NCBI RefSeq assembly: GCF_001700505.1
Contig: NZ_MAPV01000053.1
Coordinates: forward strand, 1-42,711
Direction: 5' to 3'
DNA from: Streptomyces mutomycini
Lineage (GTDB): Bacteria; Actinomycetota; Actinomycetes; Streptomycetales; Streptomycetaceae
Length of the DNA: 42,711 nucleotides
In this document: positions 35,262 to 42,711 of the stretch, in pieces
How positions within the stretch are numbered: the stretch's first letter is position 1
Layout of the letters: the number at the start of each line of letters is the position of its first letter
Position numbers and translations under genes: made by a program
The notes under the pieces: generated by a model
What the model was told of the DNA's origin: nothing
The model's input: the letters and a program-made list of their open reading frames with translations, nothing else
The model's database searches: none

Positions 35262-36568
35262 TCGCTCGCCCTCTCCATCTCCAGCTCGACCTCCGTGCCC
35301 CCGCCGGGCACCGAACGCAGCCGCGCCGTACCGCCGTTGCGCTGCATCCGGCCGATGATCGATTCTCGTACGCCCATCCTGTCGCCCGGTACGGCGTCCA
35401 GGTCGAACCCCGGCCCCCGGTCCCGTACGGAGACGAAGACCGTGCGGCCCTCGACCTCCGCGAAGACCTGGACCGCGCCGCCCTCGCCACCGTACTTGGC
35501 GGCGTTGACCATCGCCTCGCGTGCGGCCTGCATCTGCGCCGCCAGCCTCTCGTCGAGCGGGCAGTCGCCGACGACGACGACCTCCAGCGGGACGCCGTGC
35601 TTGTCCTCGACCTCGGCGGCGGCGCGCTTGACGGCCTCGGCCAGATGCGTGGGCTCGTCGTCCTCGTCCTTGCCCGTACCCGACGGGTCGTACAGCCAGT
35701 TGCGCAGCTCGCGTTCCTGCGCACGGGCGAGCCTGCGGACCTCGCCGCCGTCGTCGGCGTTGCGCTGTATCAGCGTGAGCGTGTGCAGGACGGAGTCGTG
35801 GACATGGGCGGCGACCTCGGCACGCTCCTGGGCCCGGATGCGCATCAGACGTTCCTCGGAGAGGTCCTGTGTCATGCGCACGAGGTAGGGGCCCGCGAGC
35901 AGCGCGATACCGGTGACGACGGCGCCGGCGGCGGTCAGTGCGGTGCCGAGCTGGGCTGCCGAGCCCCGCACCACCATGAAGGCGGCGAGGCCGAGGCCGA
36001 CGAGTGCGACACCGGCCAGCCCACGGGCCAGGTGCAGCACGCGGCGCCGACGGCCGACCTCGTCGATCCAGCGGGCGCGTCGCGCGTTGTCGGCCTGACG
36101 CCACACCAGGACGGAGCCCGCGCCGATCAGCAGCGCCGGCCAGACGTAACGGTCCGCCTCGCTTCCCATGTCGACGTTGCCGACGAAGATCATGGCTCCG
36201 ACGAGCAGCGCGACCAGAGCGAAGACCTGGCCCTGGTCGGGCTTGCGGAGTCTGCGCCGGCCGTCCGGCGCGGTTTCGAAGAAGGATCTCTCCATCCCGC
36301 CCGCACCACCGGCACCGCCGACCCCGCCGAGACCGAGCGGCACGACGATCCAGAACACGGCGTAGAGCAGGGCGCCGAGGCCGTCGGCGAAGAACAGCCC
36401 CAGGAAGACGAACCGGACCCAGGCGACGGGCAGCCCCAGATGTCCGGCGAGCCCGCGCGCGACCCCGCCGAGCATCCGCCCGTCGGCGCTGCGGTAGAGC
36501 TTGCGGGGCGCCGGCTCCTCCGGGTCCGGGGCGTGGGAGCTCGGGGCTCGGGTCGTGGCTGCTGGCAT
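35258..36568 (-). CDS. PspC-domain histidine kinase (NarL-type)
   Basis: 436 residues. The N-terminal PspC domain (KLYRSADGRMLGGVARGLAGHLGLPVAWVRFVFLGLFFADGLG) is followed by several membrane helices. The dimerisation segment has phospho-acceptor His257 in AAHVHDSVLHTLTLI, and the HATPase domain shows REAMVNAAKYGG, VSVRDRGPGFD and GVRESIIGRM. It probably senses membrane or envelope stress through PspC and phosphorylates the co-encoded regulator. ATG 36568 was chosen because the PspC domain begins 23 residues later; an upstream ATG (36688) would add a basic leader lying in the promoter region. It is divergent from another PspC protein. Confidence 0.9.
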   Translation of the reverse strand: MPAATTRAPSSHAPDPEEPAPRKLYRSADGRMLGGVARGLAGHLGLPVAWVRFVFLGLFFADGLGALLYAVFWIVVPLGLGGVGGAGGAGGMERSFFETAPDGRRRLRKPDQGQVFALVALLVGAMIFVGNVDMGSEADRYVWPALLIGAGSVLVWRQADNARRARWIDEVGRRRRVLHLARGLAGVALVGLGLAAFMVVRGSAAQLGTALTAAGAVVTGIALLAGPYLVRMTQDLSEERLMRIRAQERAEVAAHVHDSVLHTLTLIQRNADDGGEVRRLARAQERELRNWLYDPSGTGKDEDDEPTHLAEAVKRAAAEVEDKHGVPLEVVVVGDCPLDERLAAQMQAAREAMVNAAKYGGEGGAVQVFAEVEGRTVFVSVRDRGPGFDLDAVPGDRMGVRESIIGRMQRNGGTARLRSVPGGGTEVELEMERASE

Positions 36569-36602
36569 GCACCGATCGTCACACGTACCGGCGTGCCCCG
36601 GC

Positions 36603-36710
36603 ATCAGGGTCTGCCCGGACTCGACCCTGATTGCCTCGCGGCGACGCGCGGACCTCCGGACGGGCCCCCAGGGGCGGGAGGAACGCAATATCAGGGATCG
36701 TCCAGGGTCG
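36603..36710. promoter_or_regulatory. Candidate regulator-binding sites in the divergent PspC promoter region
   Basis: ATCAGGGT (36603-36610) and ACCCTGAT (36624-36631) form a perfect 8-bp inverted repeat across 13 bp. Two further half-sites, TCAGGGA (36691-36697) and CAGGGTCG (36703-36710), lie nearer the second PspC gene. They suggest autoregulation by the LuxR-type regulator on both divergent units. Confidence 0.45.
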
Positions 36711-36752
36711 CCGCGGGTCCCACGAGGACGTACGGACCGTCACCATGGAGCC

Positions 36753-38087
36753 ATGACCGTTCCCCAGGACGCCTCCCCGGGCGTCGCGCCGCCCCCCGAG
36801 CCGGCACCGCGGCTGCAGCGCAGCCCGCGGCAGAAAGTGGTGGCCGGGGTGTGCGGCGGGCTCGGCCGGTACTGCGACGTGGACCCGGTGATCTTCCGGA
36901 TCGTGCTCGGTGTCCTCGCCGTGACGGGCGGCATCGGCCTGATCTTCTACGGCTTCGCGTGGTTGCTGCTCCCCATGGAGGGCGAGGACGAGAACGAGGC
37001 GCGCCGACTGCTCTCCGGCCGGGTCGAGGGCGCTTCCCTGATCGCGCTGCTGCTGGCCCTGGTGGGCTGCGGGCTGCTGCTGTCGATGCTGCACAACGGT
37101 GGGATGCTCGCCTTCGCCGCGATGCTGTCCCTGAGCGTCATCGGCTTCTCGGTCTGGACCCAGCACCGCAGGACGTTCCCGCCCGAGGACCCGCCGGGCA
37201 CCGCGGCGCACACCCCGGGGAGCACCCCGCACACCGCCGGCCACGGGGCGCCGCCCGAGGTGAAGGCGCCGCCCACGCCGGGCGGCCCGTCCTGGTGGCG
37301 GGATCCGATCGTCAAGGACGGCACGACCGGCCCGGCGGGCACCGGCTATCTGTGGGGTCCGGCGGACGCGGAGCCGGAGGCGGCGGAGCCCCGCGGGCGC
37401 AGGGCGACCGCGGACGCCCCGTTCCGGCCGCCCCACCGCGCGCCTGGCACCCGGGGCCCCCGGTCGATCGGCGGCCTCGTCCTCCTGTTCGCCCTGATCG
37501 CGGGCGGTCTCGGCACGGGGCTGAGCTGGGAGGCCCATCCGCTCGGCACCAGCCTGCAGATCGGGCTCGCCGCAGCCCTGGGGGTGTTCGGCCTCGGCCT
37601 GCTGATCGCCTCCGTCCTCGGCAGGACCGGCTTCGGCACGATCCTGCTGGCCATGATCACGGCAGGGCTGCTGGCGGGAGCCTCGGTCCTCCCGCAGGAC
37701 ATCGGTACCGACTGGGTCCGCAAGGAGTGGCGCCCGGCCTCGGTGGCCACGGTCCAGCCGCAGTACAAGCTGGGCACCGGGGTCGCGAGGCTCGACCTGT
37801 CCCGGATCACCGTCGCGAAGGGCGAGACCCTGCGCATCCGTGTCGAGGTGGGGGTGGGCCGCGCGCTCGTCGTCGTACCGGCGGGGGTGACGGTGGAGGT
37901 GGACGCCGAAACAGGTCTCGGAGACATCCAGTTCCCCACGGACCGGCGCAAGGACGTGGACATCGCCCCCGATCAGCGCACGCGACGCACCCTCATGCCC
38001 CCGAAGGGCAGCAAGCCCGCCGGCACCGTCGAGCTGGGCATGGGAATCGGCATCGGACAGCTGGAGGTAACCCGTGCCGCGTCATGA
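36753..38087 (+). CDS. PspC-domain membrane protein with LiaF-like (toast-rack) C-terminus
   Basis: 444 residues. The N-terminal PspC domain reads LQRSPRQKVVAGVCGGLGRYCDVDPVIFRIVLGVLAVTGGIGLIFYGFAWLLLP. More membrane helices follow (LIALLLALVGCGLLLSML, then RSIGGLVLLFALIAGGLGTGL and IGLAAALGVFGLGLLIASVLG). The soluble C-terminal ~115 residues (YKLGTGVARLDLSRITVAKGETLRIRVEVGVGRALVVVP) are the beta-rich LiaF-like domain. Such proteins modulate a two-component system at the membrane; divergence from a PspC kinase strongly suggests they act together. The ATG at 36753 has only GGAG two bases before it. The next gene overlaps by 14 nt. Confidence 0.9.
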   Translation: MTVPQDASPGVAPPPEPAPRLQRSPRQKVVAGVCGGLGRYCDVDPVIFRIVLGVLAVTGGIGLIFYGFAWLLLPMEGEDENEARRLLSGRVEGASLIALLLALVGCGLLLSMLHNGGMLAFAAMLSLSVIGFSVWTQHRRTFPPEDPPGTAAHTPGSTPHTAGHGAPPEVKAPPTPGGPSWWRDPIVKDGTTGPAGTGYLWGPADAEPEAAEPRGRRATADAPFRPPHRAPGTRGPRSIGGLVLLFALIAGGLGTGLSWEAHPLGTSLQIGLAAALGVFGLGLLIASVLGRTGFGTILLAMITAGLLAGASVLPQDIGTDWVRKEWRPASVATVQPQYKLGTGVARLDLSRITVAKGETLRIRVEVGVGRALVVVPAGVTVEVDAETGLGDIQFPTDRRKDVDIAPDQRTRRTLMPPKGSKPAGTVELGMGIGIGQLEVTRAAS

Positions 38088-38343
38088 GATCCGGCCGGGC
38101 CGCGCGGTTGCTGGCCTCGTCATGCTGACCCTGGCGGCCGGCTACGCGGCGGACGCGGCGGGATCGTGGAACGCCTCCTGGACGTTCTTCGCCCCGGTGT
38201 TCCTCGGTGGCCTGTGGCTGGCGGCCACCGTGACGTGGATGAGCTACCGGCTGCGGCGACGGCGTCAGGCACGGAGGACGTCGGCGGAGAACGAGACGAC
38301 GCCACCGGGGCGTTCATCGGGTGGTCCGGCCGGGACTCCGTGA
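38074..38343 (+). CDS. Small two-helix membrane protein coupled to the PspC protein
   Basis: 89 residues. Two hydrophobic segments (AVAGLVMLTLAAGYAADAAG and WTFFAPVFLGGLWLAATVTWM) are followed by a basic tail (YRLRRRRQARRTSAENE). The GTG at 38074 follows GGAGGTAACCC and overlaps the PspC/LiaF-like gene by 14 nt, so the two are translationally coupled. No family recognised; probably an accessory subunit of the envelope-stress locus. Confidence 0.82.
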   Translation: MPRHEIRPGRAVAGLVMLTLAAGYAADAAGSWNASWTFFAPVFLGGLWLAATVTWMSYRLRRRRQARRTSAENETTPPGRSSGGPAGTP

Positions 38344-38403
38344 CCACCGTCGGCAATGCCTGTCAGAAGGCCGTGGGGCAGGGTTGTGGATCGAGGGAGG
38401 TGC

Positions 38404-38913
38404 TCATCCCCTCATGGCGCGCCGAGGCGTACGCAGGGCGTCCAGCGACCAGTACGGCGCGCCCGCGAGCAGCAGTGGCAGCCAGGCCATGAGGTAGACC
38501 AGGTCGTTGCCGTAGTAGTACGGCGTGCTCTGCCAGCTGACGGTCAGCCACAGGCTCAGCGAGATCAGCGCCCCGCCGAGCGCCGCGAGCCGTGCCCACA
38601 GGCCGGCGAGGGTGCCGAGGCCGACGAGGAGTTCGCCGATCGCGATGGCGTAGCCGAAGCCCTCGGGACTCTTCAGGGCCAGGTCGACGAGGCCGGGGAT
38701 CGCCGCGCTGTCGCGTACGGCGTTCATCATCTCGCCGATGGAACCGGCCCCGCTCGCCGACAGGAACGCGCTGTCGGTCAGCTTGTCGATCCCCGCGTAG
38801 ACGAACGTGACGCCGAGAAAGATCCTCAGGGGAAGGAGGGCGTGGTCCCGCGCCCGGTCCCGGAGACTTCTCGGCTCGTCCAGCCCGTAGGAACCGCCCC
38901 TGTAACCGCGCAT
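38404..38913 (-). CDS. DoxX family membrane protein
   Basis: 169 residues, four helices. LLPLRIFLGVTFVYAGIDKLTD and GFGYAIAIGELLVGLGTLAGLWARLAALGGALISLSLWL are the DoxX signature. DoxX-type proteins are linked to thiosulfate or redox metabolism and, in mycobacteria, to a membrane oxidoreductase complex; the function here is not determined. ATG 38913 has GGAAGGCGGGG upstream; the longer open frame to 38976 lacks a ribosome site. Confidence 0.87.
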   Translation of the reverse strand: MRGYRGGSYGLDEPRSLRDRARDHALLPLRIFLGVTFVYAGIDKLTDSAFLSASGAGSIGEMMNAVRDSAAIPGLVDLALKSPEGFGYAIAIGELLVGLGTLAGLWARLAALGGALISLSLWLTVSWQSTPYYYGNDLVYLMAWLPLLLAGAPYWSLDALRTPRRAMRG

Positions 38914-38988
38914 CACTGCCCCGCCTTCCGTTGGCCCTTGACAAGACCATACGTACGCCGGTTCGGGGCGGCTCACCAGGTGTGCGGG

Positions 38989-40257
38989 TCAGTCCGTGAC
39001 GTCGATGAGGCAGGCGTTCGTCTCCACCCCCGCCGCCGTGACGACCTGGACCTCCACCGCGCCGGGTTCGACCTCGACGGGCACGGGCACGGTGAGCACG
39101 GTGTCCGAAGGGTTGGCGAAGCCTCCGGTCACCGGGATCAGGGGGACGTGCACGTGCACCCGCCCGATCCTGACGACCACCCGGGCCAGCCGGTCGGGGC
39201 TGCCGGCACCGGGCGGGACGAAGCCGGCGCCGCGGATCTCGATGTCGTCGCCGGTACGGATCGGGGCGTCGAGGTCCCCGGCCTCCCTGGCCCGGACGAC
39301 CGACAGGATGACCGGCCGGCCGCCCTCCGCGTACTTGCCCGCGAAGTAGGTCGCCGCCGAGACGGCCACCAGGACGGCCAGGCCCCACGGCAGATCCGGC
39401 AGCTGCTCCGGGCGGCGGGCCAGCCGGACCGCGGCGAACAGCACGGCGACGGCGCTGACCAGCACGTACTGCACATCGGTGAAGCTGCCGCGCCCGGAGT
39501 CGTCGGTCAGCAGATCGGCGGCCCGCGGACGGTCGGCGCGGAGCTTCTGCAGTCGCTGGCCCAGTACGCGCACGGTCACCACCCGGCGTACGACGACGGC
39601 GACGGCGCACACCAGCGCGAGCACGGTCAGCACGCCGGCCGAGCGGACCAGGTCCAGCCCCTCGATCAGGGCGTCACGGTCGGCGTGGTCGGACGCCCCG
39701 GCCAGTTGCAGCGCGAGGACGAGCACGGCGAAGGCGGCGAGGAGCACCCAGGAGGCGGCGACGGTGCGCGAGGTGGAGAGCCGGTTGTCCTCACCGATCA
39801 GCGGGGCGAGCAGGCCGCCGCGGGACCGGTGGACCCGGGCGGCTCCGGTCAGCAGACCCGCGGTCACGCAGGCGGCGATCAAGCCCGCGGTGCGGGCCGT
39901 GGACCAGCCGGCCCCGATGGCGGTGACGGCCTCGCCGATGACCAGCAGGGCCACCCCTCCCCATACGACGACGAGGGTGCGCGTCCAGAGGGTGTGGAGC
40001 CAGGCGTCACCGGCCTCACGGCTGCGTTCGGCTACGGAACGGGCCGACTCGGTCAGTTCGTCCGACACCCACTGCCGGGACGCGGAGACGGACTGGGCGA
40101 CCCCTCCGGGCAGGCCCTGTCCTGCGGCGAGTTCGTCCCGCTTGGCGAGGAAGGCCGCCACGGCCCGCCGGTGACCTTCGCGTGCTCCGTGCGGGCAGTC
40201 GCCGCACGTACAGCCACCGCCGTGCGCACTTTTCGCCCTCGCCTCGTCCAACGCCAC
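38989..40257 (-). CDS. Membrane protein with N-terminal Cys motif and IPT/TIG-like C-terminus
   Basis: 422 residues. Near the N-terminus CTCGDCPHG forms a CxCxxC motif that could bind metal. Four or more hydrophobic segments span the middle (TLVVVWGGVALLVIGEAVTAIG, AGLIAACVTAGLLTGAA, TVAASWVLLAAFAVLVLALQL, VQYVLVSAVAVLFAAVRL). The last ~95 residues (IRTGDDIEIRGAGFVPPGAG...LTVPVPVEVEPGAVEVQVVTAAGVETNACLIDV) resemble an IPT/TIG immunoglobulin-like fold. The GTG at 40257 has GGGCGG upstream at about 9 nt. I do not recognise a characterised family. Confidence 0.82.
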   Translation of the reverse strand: MALDEARAKSAHGGGCTCGDCPHGAREGHRRAVAAFLAKRDELAAGQGLPGGVAQSVSASRQWVSDELTESARSVAERSREAGDAWLHTLWTRTLVVVWGGVALLVIGEAVTAIGAGWSTARTAGLIAACVTAGLLTGAARVHRSRGGLLAPLIGEDNRLSTSRTVAASWVLLAAFAVLVLALQLAGASDHADRDALIEGLDLVRSAGVLTVLALVCAVAVVVRRVVTVRVLGQRLQKLRADRPRAADLLTDDSGRGSFTDVQYVLVSAVAVLFAAVRLARRPEQLPDLPWGLAVLVAVSAATYFAGKYAEGGRPVILSVVRAREAGDLDAPIRTGDDIEIRGAGFVPPGAGSPDRLARVVVRIGRVHVHVPLIPVTGGFANPSDTVLTVPVPVEVEPGAVEVQVVTAAGVETNACLIDVTD

Positions 40258-40385
40258 GGAGAACGCCGCCCTTTCCCAACCTGTAGAGCCAACTCACTGT
40301 TGATTTCTGCGAATTGTGCCGTACGGGAGGGGCTCACCCTGCATCGGGGCGGGCCGGGGGCGCATGTCGTGGAAATGTTCGATTG

Positions 40386-41141
40386 TCAGGTGCCGAGGAC
40401 GAGGTAGGCGAGGCCCAGCGTTCCCCGGTAACCGCCGTAGTAGCCGCTGCGACGGGCGTCGACGGCCTCGGTCACCCCGGCGTGCAGCCGGTGCCCGGGG
40501 TTGGCCAGGGCCCAGCGCTCGCCGCGCCCGATGTTGGCGGCGGATTCGAAGAGGTCCCACTCCCGCTGGTCGGCGACGGTCACCTGGAGCGGCCTGAGCC
40601 CCGCCGCCTCCGCCTGCCGGATCAGCTCCAGGAGCGAGCCGAAGTCGTCCGGTTCCGCGCCGAGGCCCTCCAACGCGGCGGGCGACGGCTCCCGCTCCCA
40701 GAACCCGTCGCCGAACAGCACCCGGCCGCCGGGTCGTACGGCCGCGCGCAGGGCCTTGAGCGCGTCCGGGGTGCCGCCGGGCCAGGCGTGGGCGGAGCCG
40801 ATGGAGACGGCGAGGTCGTAGCCACCCTCCGTATGTCCGGCGGCCGGGGTCTCGTGGAAGTGCACCCGGTCGGCGAGCGCTCGCTCCTCCGCAAGGCGCC
40901 GTCCCCGCCCCACGGCTTCCGGGTCGGTCTCGATGCCGTCCCCGGTGGAACCGGGAGCCGCTTCGACCAGGCGCATCAGCAACTCGCCCCAGCCGCTGCC
41001 GAAGTCGGCGATCCGGGCGCCGGGAGCGGGCGCGCAGGCGGTGACCAGCTGGGCGGCGTGCGCCTCGGACAGCGGGGTGTTCCAAGTGAGGCGGTCGTTG
41101 CCCGGTGCGGACATGAGTGCGCGGATCTCTTCGTCGGACAT
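40386..41141 (-). CDS. SAM-dependent class I methyltransferase
   Basis: 251 residues. The SAM-binding motif I is IADFGSGWGELLMRL (residues 44-58), followed by the acidic GIETDPEAVGRGR and motif-IV-like YDLAVSIGSAHAWP. The rest, including GGRVLFGDGFWEREPSPAALEGLGAEPDDFGSLLELI, fits the small-molecule methyltransferases annotated as class I. Substrate unknown. It is a single gene on the minus strand. Confidence 0.88.
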   Translation of the reverse strand: MSDEEIRALMSAPGNDRLTWNTPLSEAHAAQLVTACAPAPGARIADFGSGWGELLMRLVEAAPGSTGDGIETDPEAVGRGRRLAEERALADRVHFHETPAAGHTEGGYDLAVSIGSAHAWPGGTPDALKALRAAVRPGGRVLFGDGFWEREPSPAALEGLGAEPDDFGSLLELIRQAEAAGLRPLQVTVADQREWDLFESAANIGRGERWALANPGHRLHAGVTEAVDARRSGYYGGYRGTLGLAYLVLGT

Positions 41142-41197
41142 GCCCCTCAGCCTGGCACGGCAGCGCCGCGACGGGCCACGCGTTTTGCCGCCCCCGG

Positions 41198-41803
41198 TCA
41201 GCGGCCCCGGTTGTAGATCTCCGTGAGGTCCGCCTCGACCGGGAACGGCACATTCAGCTTGAGCTTGTTGTGATGGATCCCCGTGGGCGTGTAGGCCTTG
41301 AGCGCGGGGTCGAGTTCGTAGACGTACACGACGGGCAAGCCGTCATCGTTCGCCTCGACCCGCCAGAAATGCCTGATCCCAGCAGCCGCGTACTTGCGGG
41401 GCTTGACATCACGGTCCCGGTCGACGGAGTCCGGCGACACCACTTCGACAGCCAGGACGACGTCCTCCGGGGCGTACCACGTCTGGTCGGCGCCCGTGTC
41501 CGCCTCCGCGCGGTAGACCAGCAGATCCGGCTCCGGCCTGTTACTGCTGTCGAGTCTGATGCTCATCTCCCGGTCGACGTCCAGGCCGGTCGGAAGGTGC
41601 GCCAGCAGCGCCCTCTCCAGCAACCACATCACGCGCGTGTGGAACTTCCGTTGCGGACTCACGAAGACGAGACTCCCGTCGATCAGCTCTGTGTGCCGTG
41701 GCAGGTCCGGAAGCTGATCGAGATCCTCCGCCACCCAGCCCTGGGGCGGGGGGACGGGGTAGTGGTAGTGCTCGGCCAGATCGTCGTCGGGTGCGGCACT
41801 CAT
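41198..41803 (-). CDS. Uma2 family protein (PD-(D/E)XK nuclease fold)
   Basis: 201 residues. The restriction-endonuclease-like core is visible: ELIDGSLVFVSP, then RPEPDLLVYRAE (catalytic Asp), VVLAVEVVSPDSVDRDRDVKPRKYAAAGI (Glu and Lys), and FWRVEANDDG. Uma2 proteins are abundant in Streptomyces and cyanobacteria, often in many copies. They are thought to be nucleases, but a physiological role is not known. ATG 41803 follows GGGAG; upstream in-frame ATGs at 41815 and 41863 are alternatives. Confidence 0.88.
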   Translation of the reverse strand: MSAAPDDDLAEHYHYPVPPPQGWVAEDLDQLPDLPRHTELIDGSLVFVSPQRKFHTRVMWLLERALLAHLPTGLDVDREMSIRLDSSNRPEPDLLVYRAEADTGADQTWYAPEDVVLAVEVVSPDSVDRDRDVKPRKYAAAGIRHFWRVEANDDGLPVVYVYELDPALKAYTPTGIHHNKLKLNVPFPVEADLTEIYNRGR

Positions 41804-41861
41804 GATGGCTCCCATGGGGCTGAGTCTCGTCTCCTCAGCCAGCGTACCCAGCGGATACGAC

Positions 41862-41901
41862 AATGCCGCCGCCCAAACGAATGAGCGACGGCATCGGCAT
41901 T
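41862..41901 (-). terminator. Possible terminator after guaA
   Basis: Stem ATGCCGCCGC (41863-41872) against GCGACGGCAT (41886-41895), one mismatch, with a second option pairing AATGCCG with CGGCATT (to 41901). It lies 19 bp beyond the guaA stop. Confidence 0.45.
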
Positions 41902-41919
41902 GACCTCAGAGGGCGGGGA

Positions 41920-42711
41920 TCACTCCCACTCGATGGTCCCCGGCGGCTTGCTCGTCACGTCGAGCACCACGCGGTTGACCTCGGCGACCTCGTTGGTGAT
42001 GCGGGTCGAGATCTTGGCCAGCGTCTCGTACGGCAGGCGCGACCAGTCGGCCGTCATGGCGTCCTCGGAGGAGACCGGGCGCAGCACGATCGGGTGGCCG
42101 TAGGTGCGGCCGTCGCCCTGGACGCCGACGCTGCGGACGTCCGCGAGCAGGACCACCGGGCACTGCCAGATGTCGCGGTCCAGGCCGGCCGCGGTCAGCT
42201 CCTCGCGGGCGATGGCGTCGGCCTCGCGCAGCAGATCGAGCCGCTCCTTGGTGACGTCGCCGACGATGCGGATCCCGAGGCCGGGGCCGGGGAACGGCTG
42301 CCGCTGGACGATCTCCTCCGGCAGGCCGAGCTCCTGGCCGACCATCCGGACCTCGTCCTTGAACAGCTGGCGCAGTGGCTCGACGAGCTGGAACTCGATG
42401 TCGTCGGGGAGCCCGCCCACGTTGTGGTGGGACTTGATGTTTGCGGTGCCGGTGCCGCCGCCGGACTCGACGACGTCCGGGTAGAGCGTGCCCTGGACGA
42501 GGAAGGCGACCTCGGGGCCGTCCTCCTGGAGGATCTCCAGCTGGGCCTGCTCGAAGACACGGATGAACTCGCGGCCGATGATCTTCCGCTTCTGCTCCGG
42601 GTCGGACACACCGGCCAGGGCGTCGAGGAAGCGCTTCTCCGCGTCGACGACCTTCAGCTTCGCACCGGTCGCGGCCACGAAGTCCTTCTCGACCTGCTCG
42701 GTCTCGCCCTT
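41920..42711 (-). CDS. guaA: GMP synthase (glutamine-hydrolysing), C-terminal part, cut by window edge
   Basis: The 263 C-terminal residues of GuaA, about half of the ~525-residue enzyme that aminates XMP to GMP; the glutaminase domain and start lie beyond 42711. Present are the end of the ATP-pyrophosphatase domain ([56 protein letters not shown]) and the dimerisation/XMP-binding domain with [13 protein letters not shown], ending in the invariant KPPGTIEWE. The frame is open to the edge. Purine synthesis thus links to PurN/PurH in this window. Confidence 0.96.
   Translation of the reverse strand, partial: KGETEQVEKDFVAATGAKLKVVDAEKRFLDALAGVSDPEQKRKIIGREFIRVFEQAQLEILQEDGPEVAFLVQGTLYPDVVESGGGTGTANIKSHHNVGGLPDDIEFQLVEPLRQLFKDEVRMVGQELGLPEEIVQRQPFPGPGLGIRIVGDVTKERLDLLREADAIAREELTAAGLDRDIWQCPVVLLADVRSVGVQGDGRTYGHPIVLRPVSSEDAMTADWSRLPYETLAKISTRITNEVAEVNRVVLDVTSKPPGTIEWE

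Noticed and set aside
35597..38128. 843-codon frame spanning the kinase promoter and the PspC/LiaF-like gene
   Set aside because: Crosses a divergent promoter region and overlaps two well-supported genes; low-complexity composition.

Overview
The window is very G+C-rich with strong third-position GC bias. Gene content and order (mdh, folD-DUF3017, purN-purH, sucC-sucD, icmB, pcrA, NlpC/P60 hydrolases, guaA) are those of a Streptomyces chromosome core. I recognise the synteny from memory of S. coelicolor and have not run a search. I see no insertion sequence, phage, tRNA, rRNA or CRISPR array. Thirty-one protein genes are supported; guaA is cut by the right edge.

Left third (1-15.6 kb): central metabolism. 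Mdh and the SucCD pair belong to the TCA cycle, FolD to one-carbon folate metabolism, PurN and PurH to purine synthesis. Between them lie membrane proteins of unknown function: DUF3017 beside folD, a Pro/Gln-rich four-helix protein, a DUF2079 protein and a DUF6350 protein. Two further genes encode membrane-anchored DNA-binding proteins: an XRE-HTH/DUF2690 protein, and an XRE-HTH protein with a sigma-factor-like middle. Hairpin terminators mark most transcription-unit ends.

Middle (15.9-23.9 kb): the most interesting block. A MoxR-type AAA+ ATPase, a DUF5682 protein and a VWA protein form one operon with two 4-nt ATGA overlaps. It is divergent from a SWIM zinc-finger protein followed by a DUF5691 protein. 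The leftward order matches my recollection of the uncharacterised E. coli yehL-yehM-yehP-yehQ locus. The divergent region holds a perfect 16-bp inverted repeat. Each arm contains TTGTCAGTG, the core of the RecA-independent (PafBC-type) DNA-damage promoter TTGTCRGTG-N8-TANNNT. The rightward copy fits fully and places transcription start at the SWIM gene ATG (leaderless); the leftward copy has one mismatch. The pcrA helicase promoter carries the same signature with one mismatch. This suggests that an undescribed chaperone/VWA system is induced by DNA damage.

Right-middle (24.1-34.5 kb): IcmB (B12-binding subunit of isobutyryl-CoA mutase), a lipase-like hydrolase, an M23 peptidase with a long low-complexity N-terminus, PcrA, two paralogous coiled-coil NlpC/P60 hydrolases and a GNAT acetyltransferase. 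The first NlpC/P60 gene has a recognisable ydaO-type c-di-AMP riboswitch, a good promoter upstream of it, and a probable TTG start.

Right end (34.5-42.7 kb): an envelope-stress-like signalling locus, with a LuxR-family regulator and PspC-domain histidine kinase (ATGA overlap) divergent from a PspC/LiaF-like membrane protein and a small membrane protein. Then come a DoxX protein, a membrane protein with an IPT/TIG-like tail, a methyltransferase, a Uma2-family nuclease-fold protein and the 3' half of guaA.
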